Part shown: positions 61,368-64,000 of the stretch, piece by piece | Layout: each line of letters opens with the position of its first letter | Position numbering within the stretch: position 1 is the first letter of the stretch | From: Rubrimonas cliftonensis | GTDB taxonomy: Bacteria > Pseudomonadota > Alphaproteobacteria > Rhodobacterales > Rhodobacteraceae | Length of the DNA: 64,000 nt | Assembly: GCF_900107585.1 (NCBI RefSeq) | Contig: NZ_FNQM01000005.1 | Coordinates: forward strand, 62,001-126,000 | Reading direction: 5' to 3' | The notes under the pieces: model-generated | What the model saw: the letters and a program-made list of their open reading frames with translations, nothing else | Told to the model about the DNA's origin: nothing | Database searches by the model: none | Translations under genes and position numbers: made by a program

Positions 61368-61754
61368 TCAGCTCAGGTCGGCCGCATGGGCGCGCAGGTC
61401 CTCCATCGCGCAGTGCTCCAGCGCCCTGCGATGCGTGGAGACGAGGCGCACCCTGGGCGCGGCGCCGGCCTCCAGCGCTTCGGTCCAGCGCGCGGCGCAC
61501 AGGCACCAGCGGTCGCCGGGCTTCAGGCCCGGAAAGCCGAACTCCGGGCGCGGCGTCGACAGGTCGTTGCCGCGCATCTTCGAGAAGGCGAGGAACTCCG
61601 CGGTCATCACGGCGCAGACGGTGTGGGAGCCGCGGTCGGCGGGGCTCGTGTCGCAGCAGCCGTTGCGGAAGAAGCCGGTCATGGGCGCCAGCGAGCAGGG
61701 CTCAAGCGGCGCGCCCAGCACGTTCTCCGACGCGTCGATCATGGTCTCGTCCAT
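61368..61754 (-). CDS. DUF2237 family protein
   Basis: A 128-residue protein matching DUF2237 along its whole length: NVLGAPLEPCSLAPMTGFFRNGCC, HTVCAVMTAEFL, GNDLSTPRPEFGFPGLKPGD, RWCLCAARWTEA and LVSTHRRAL. The conserved cysteines are all present. The function of the family is not known. AGGAGAG precedes the ATG. Confidence 0.92.
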   Translation of the reverse strand: MDETMIDASENVLGAPLEPCSLAPMTGFFRNGCCDTSPADRGSHTVCAVMTAEFLAFSKMRGNDLSTPRPEFGFPGLKPGDRWCLCAARWTEALEAGAAPRVRLVSTHRRALEHCAMEDLRAHAADLS

Positions 61755-61832
61755 CCGGTCTCTCCTGTCCAATCCATGGTGCCCCCGGTATAGTGCTTCC
61801 CGCGAAGATTGTCGCATCGTCAGGAGAACCCG

Positions 61833-62405
61833 ATGCCAGCCAGCCCATTCGCCAAGCCCCGCGCCGCCACCCGTCGCGCGGCGCTCGCCGCGCTGTTCGG
61901 CGCCCTCTGTCTCGCGGCTCCCGCAAGCGCGGAGGACGCCGAGGTTATCGACATCAAGGTGCGCAAGGCCCTCGAGCAGCTGTTCGCAACCGTGCCCGGC
62001 TCGCAGGATCTCTACGCCAAGGCCAAGGGCGCGCTGGTGATGCCCGACATCATCAAGGGCGGCTTCGTCGTGGGCGGCGCCTATGGCGAGGGCGCGCTGC
62101 TCGTCGCCGACGCCACCGCGGGCTACTACTCCTTCGGCGCGGCGTCCTTCGGCTTTCAGGCCGGCGTGCAGTCCACCAAGCAGGCGCTGTTCTTCATGAC
62201 CGACGCCGCGCTCGACGGCTTCCGCGACGCCAAGGGGTGGTCGATCGGGGCCGACGCCGAAGTGACCTTTCCCGGCGACGGCGTCAATCTGGGGCTGGAC
62301 AGCACGACGGCCCGCTCCCCCATCGTGGCCTTCATCTTCGGAGAGGACGGTTTGATGGCGGGCGCGAGCATCGAAGGCGGCAAGTACACCCGCGTCGAGC
62401 GCTGA
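61833..62405 (+). CDS. Exported SYLF-domain lipid-binding protein
   Basis: A 190-residue protein with a signal peptide (about 1-33; twin arginine TRRAALAALFG, so Tat export is possible) and a SYLF/Ysc84-type domain: KAKGALVMPDIIKGGFVVGG, GYYSFGAASFGFQAGVQSTKQALFFMTD (split) and FIFGEDGLMAGASIEGGKYTRV. Such domains bind phosphoinositides or other lipids in eukaryotes; bacterial roles are unclear. CAGGAG precedes the ATG. Confidence 0.85.
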   Translation: MPASPFAKPRAATRRAALAALFGALCLAAPASAEDAEVIDIKVRKALEQLFATVPGSQDLYAKAKGALVMPDIIKGGFVVGGAYGEGALLVADATAGYYSFGAASFGFQAGVQSTKQALFFMTDAALDGFRDAKGWSIGADAEVTFPGDGVNLGLDSTTARSPIVAFIFGEDGLMAGASIEGGKYTRVER

Positions 62406-62410
62406 GGAGG

Positions 62411-62433
62411 GCGGCCCGGCGACGCCGGGCCGC
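62411..62433. terminator. GC-rich hairpin between convergent genes
   Basis: A 10-bp perfect stem (GCGGCCCGGC, GAC, GCCGGGCCGC) lies between the SYLF gene and the convergent SGNH-like gene. No T tract follows on either strand, so termination is likely but not certain. Confidence 0.55.
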
Positions 62434-62440
62434 GCGCCGC

Positions 62441-63211
62441 TCAGCCGTCGGTGGCCGCCGGCGCCCCGAGCGCGACGTCCGCCGCGACCTCCTGCAGGAA
62501 CGCCGCCGTCGCATCGTCGACGGCCCCGAAGTAGTCGTAGTCGAGCCCGACCGGCGACGCGCCGTACAGGGTCGCGAACACGGTCGCCGCAGCCAGGTAG
62601 CTGCCTTCCAGCGACGGGTGGCTGTAGTCGAACTCCTTGTGGAGCGCGAGGTCGGGCCTGCGCCGCCGCGCCTCCTCGAAGGCCCGCCCGACAGGGATCA
62701 GCACCGCGCCATGCGCCTGCGCGGCCGTTTCGTAGAGCGCCGCGATGCGGTCGATGTTCTCCGGCGCGTAGCTCTTGTGGCCCTCCGCATAGGCGTGCGT
62801 CATGTAGAGCGCGAGCGTCGCGCCATGGGCCTCGGCGGCCTCGGCCGCGGCCGCGACGGCTTTGCGGAAGCTGTCCGAGCGCTTCTCGGACAGCGCCGCC
62901 GCGCTGTGGCCCTGTAGCACCACGACGTCGAACGGCTCAGCGTAGCCGACTGCACCGGGTTCGAGGTAGCCCGCGATCGGATGGTGCTCGAGCGAGCCGC
63001 CCGAGATGGTGATGGAGCGATAGTTGTAGTCCGGCGCCTCTTCGCCGCCCGCCTCGCGCGCCATCCGGACGGCGTGGTTGTGAAGGCTGTCATTGTAGTA
63101 GAGATAGCTGTTGCCGACGAACAGAACCTGCGACGGCTTCAGCGCCTCGCCGCTCTGGGCGAGGGCCGGCGCCGCGCAGAACAGCGCCAGCGTCAGGAAT
63201 ACGCTTTTCAT
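62441..63211 (-). CDS. Exported SGNH-hydrolase-like protein (DUF4886 type)
   Basis: A 256-residue periplasmic protein with a signal peptide (cleavage after ALAQ). Block I is VLFVGNSYLYYND, with the serine in GNS as in DUF4886/SGNH-like proteins; VVLQGHSAAAL and the C-terminal DYSHPSLEGSYLAA supply the further conserved Asp/His positions. Substrate unknown; an esterase acting on carbohydrate acyl groups is possible. GGAGGAGA precedes the ATG. Confidence 0.75.
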   Translation of the reverse strand: MKSVFLTLALFCAAPALAQSGEALKPSQVLFVGNSYLYYNDSLHNHAVRMAREAGGEEAPDYNYRSITISGGSLEHHPIAGYLEPGAVGYAEPFDVVVLQGHSAAALSEKRSDSFRKAVAAAAEAAEAHGATLALYMTHAYAEGHKSYAPENIDRIAALYETAAQAHGAVLIPVGRAFEEARRRRPDLALHKEFDYSHPSLEGSYLAAATVFATLYGASPVGLDYDYFGAVDDATAAFLQEVAADVALGAPAATDG

Positions 63212-63320
63212 TCGATGTCTCCTCCCTGCGCGCAGGATCATTCGTGGCCTGCGCGCAGGAAGTGTCGGCCGACGTCCGCGCAACCGCAAGGGGCGCGGGC
63301 GGTCTGTGCGTAGCCGGCGC

Positions 63321-64000
63321 TCAGCGCAGGCGCTTCACCAGCGCGGACGTGTCCCAGCGATTGCCGCCCATCGCCTGCACCTCGGCGTAGAACTGGTCCA
63401 CGAGAGCGGTCACAGGCAGCCGCGCGCCGTTGTTGCGCGCCTCGGCGAGGCATATGCGCAGATCCTTGCGCATCCAGTCGACCGCGAAGCCGAAGTCGAA
63501 CGTGTCGGCGAGCATGGTCTTGTGGCGGTTCTCCATCTGCCACGAGCCCGCCGCGCCCTTGGAGATCACGTCCACCACCGCCTCGCCGTCGAGCCCCGCC
63601 TTCTGCGCGAAGGCCAGCCCCTCGCTCAGCCCCTGCACCAGCCCCGCGATGCAGATCTGGTTGACCATCTTGGTGAGCTGCCCCGCGCCCGCAGGGCCCA
63701 TCAGCCGGCTCGCCTTGGCGTAGGCCATGATCAGCGGTTCGGCCCGGGCGTAGTCCGCCGCCTCGCCGCCGCACATGACGGTCAGTTGGCCGTTCTCAGC
63801 GCCGGCCTGGCCGCCCGAAACCGGAGCGTCGATGTAGCCGAGGCCGAGCTTTGCCGCCTCCGCCGCCAGTTCGCGCGCGACTTCGGCCGAAGCGGTGGTG
63901 TGGTCGACGAAGACCGCGCCCTTCGCCATGCCGGCGAACGCGCCGTCGGGGCCGAGAACCACCGAGCGCAGGTCGTCGTCGTCGCCGACGCAGGCCATCA
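63321..64000 (-). CDS. 3-hydroxyisobutyrate dehydrogenase / tartronate-semialdehyde reductase family (5' end cut)
   Basis: The visible 225 residues lack the N-terminal NAD loop, which is outside the window. They include FVDHTTASAEVARELA, YIDAPVSGGQAGAENGQLTVMCGG (split here), the catalytic lysine in QLTKMVNQICIAG and the C-terminal DWMRKDLRICLAEA block of the beta-hydroxyacid dehydrogenases. The exact substrate (3-hydroxyisobutyrate, tartronate semialdehyde or succinic semialdehyde) cannot be assigned without the missing part. Confidence 0.88.
   Translation of the reverse strand, partial: MACVGDDDDLRSVVLGPDGAFAGMAKGAVFVDHTTASAEVARELAAEAAKLGLGYIDAPVSGGQAGAENGQLTVMCGGEAADYARAEPLIMAYAKASRLMGPAGAGQLTKMVNQICIAGLVQGLSEGLAFAQKAGLDGEAVVDVISKGAAGSWQMENRHKTMLADTFDFGFAVDWMRKDLRICLAEARNNGARLPVTALVDQFYAEVQAMGGNRWDTSALVKRLR

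Noticed and set aside
61222-61506. Longer version of the small protein upstream of hemP
   Set aside because: The extension would run through the leader hairpins and overlap the DUF2237 gene; the ATG at 61221 has the only good ribosome binding site.

Overview
The window is very GC-rich DNA from an anoxygenic phototrophic alphaproteobacterium, most probably a Rhodobacterales-type purple bacterium. The evidence is a crtC-crtD / crtE-crtF-bchC-bchX-bchY-bchZ-pufQ-pufB-pufA-pufL-pufM-pufC block (BChl a, spheroidene-type carotenoids, RC-LH1 with a tetraheme PufC and no PufX), CrtJ/PpsR-type TGT-N12-ACA sites, an FnrL-like regulator, HemP, and an alphaproteobacterial SOS box. No tRNA, rRNA, CRISPR array, insertion sequence or phage gene was recognised.

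Region 1 (1-20 kb). The minus strand opens with the head of the dcw cluster (mraZ-rsmH-ftsL-ftsI, ftsI cut by the window edge). Its upstream region holds two facing triplets of 10-bp-phased CATGG repeats that look like MraZ operators. Housekeeping genes follow: secB, a sugar-phosphate-isomerase-like TIM barrel, pepF, an OmpA lipoprotein, a receiver-less sigma-54 activator, a GGDEF-EAL protein, a stand-alone phnM, a LysM/solute-binding-like protein, metY and a CoA-binding protein. At 18.2-20.1 kb a Trypco1-type (CU044_2847-like) small protein, sitting in front of rlmB, is divergent from a caspase-like protease with a coiled coil and a C-terminal membrane anchor. This resembles the conflict/defence modules in which such domains occur and is the best candidate for an unusual system.

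Region 2 (20-34 kb). This is an accessory-looking stretch rich in tandem repeats: ytoQ, an SOS-box-driven reading frame that keeps only the C-terminal OB-fold of DnaE2/ImuC, a nagA-nagK / murQ amino-sugar recycling locus whose divergent promoter region carries a 13-unit pentanucleotide repeat, xth, yggS, a small outer-membrane-type protein, a membrane-anchored STAND NTPase with TPR-like repeats, yebC and an SLC13-type transporter.

Region 3 (34.7-41.7 kb). An alpha/beta hydrolase with membrane segments, fnrL, mepA, a phytase-like esterase domain protein, an SseB-like protein, a GT4 glycosyltransferase and an atypical PTPS/QueD paralogue lead up to the photosynthesis genes.

Region 4 (41.7-56.6 kb). 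This is the photosynthesis cluster. crtD and crtC (minus) are divergent from crtE-crtF (plus). bchC to pufC run in one direction with mostly overlapping or closely spaced genes, consistent with a superoperon. Stem-loops lie between pufQ and pufB and between pufA and pufL. An L-lactate-dehydrogenase-type gene follows pufC directly. crtC has no acceptable start codon where the conserved protein begins, and crtD reads through past its expected end.

Region 5 (56.6-64 kb). Mixed genes: an orphan protein of unknown function, a branched-chain amino-acid binding protein, a GNAT protein, a ParB/sulfiredoxin-fold-like protein, a three-gene small-ORF operon around hemP with a structured leader, a DUF2237 protein, a SYLF lipid-binding protein, an SGNH-like (DUF4886) protein and a truncated 3-hydroxyisobutyrate-dehydrogenase-family gene.
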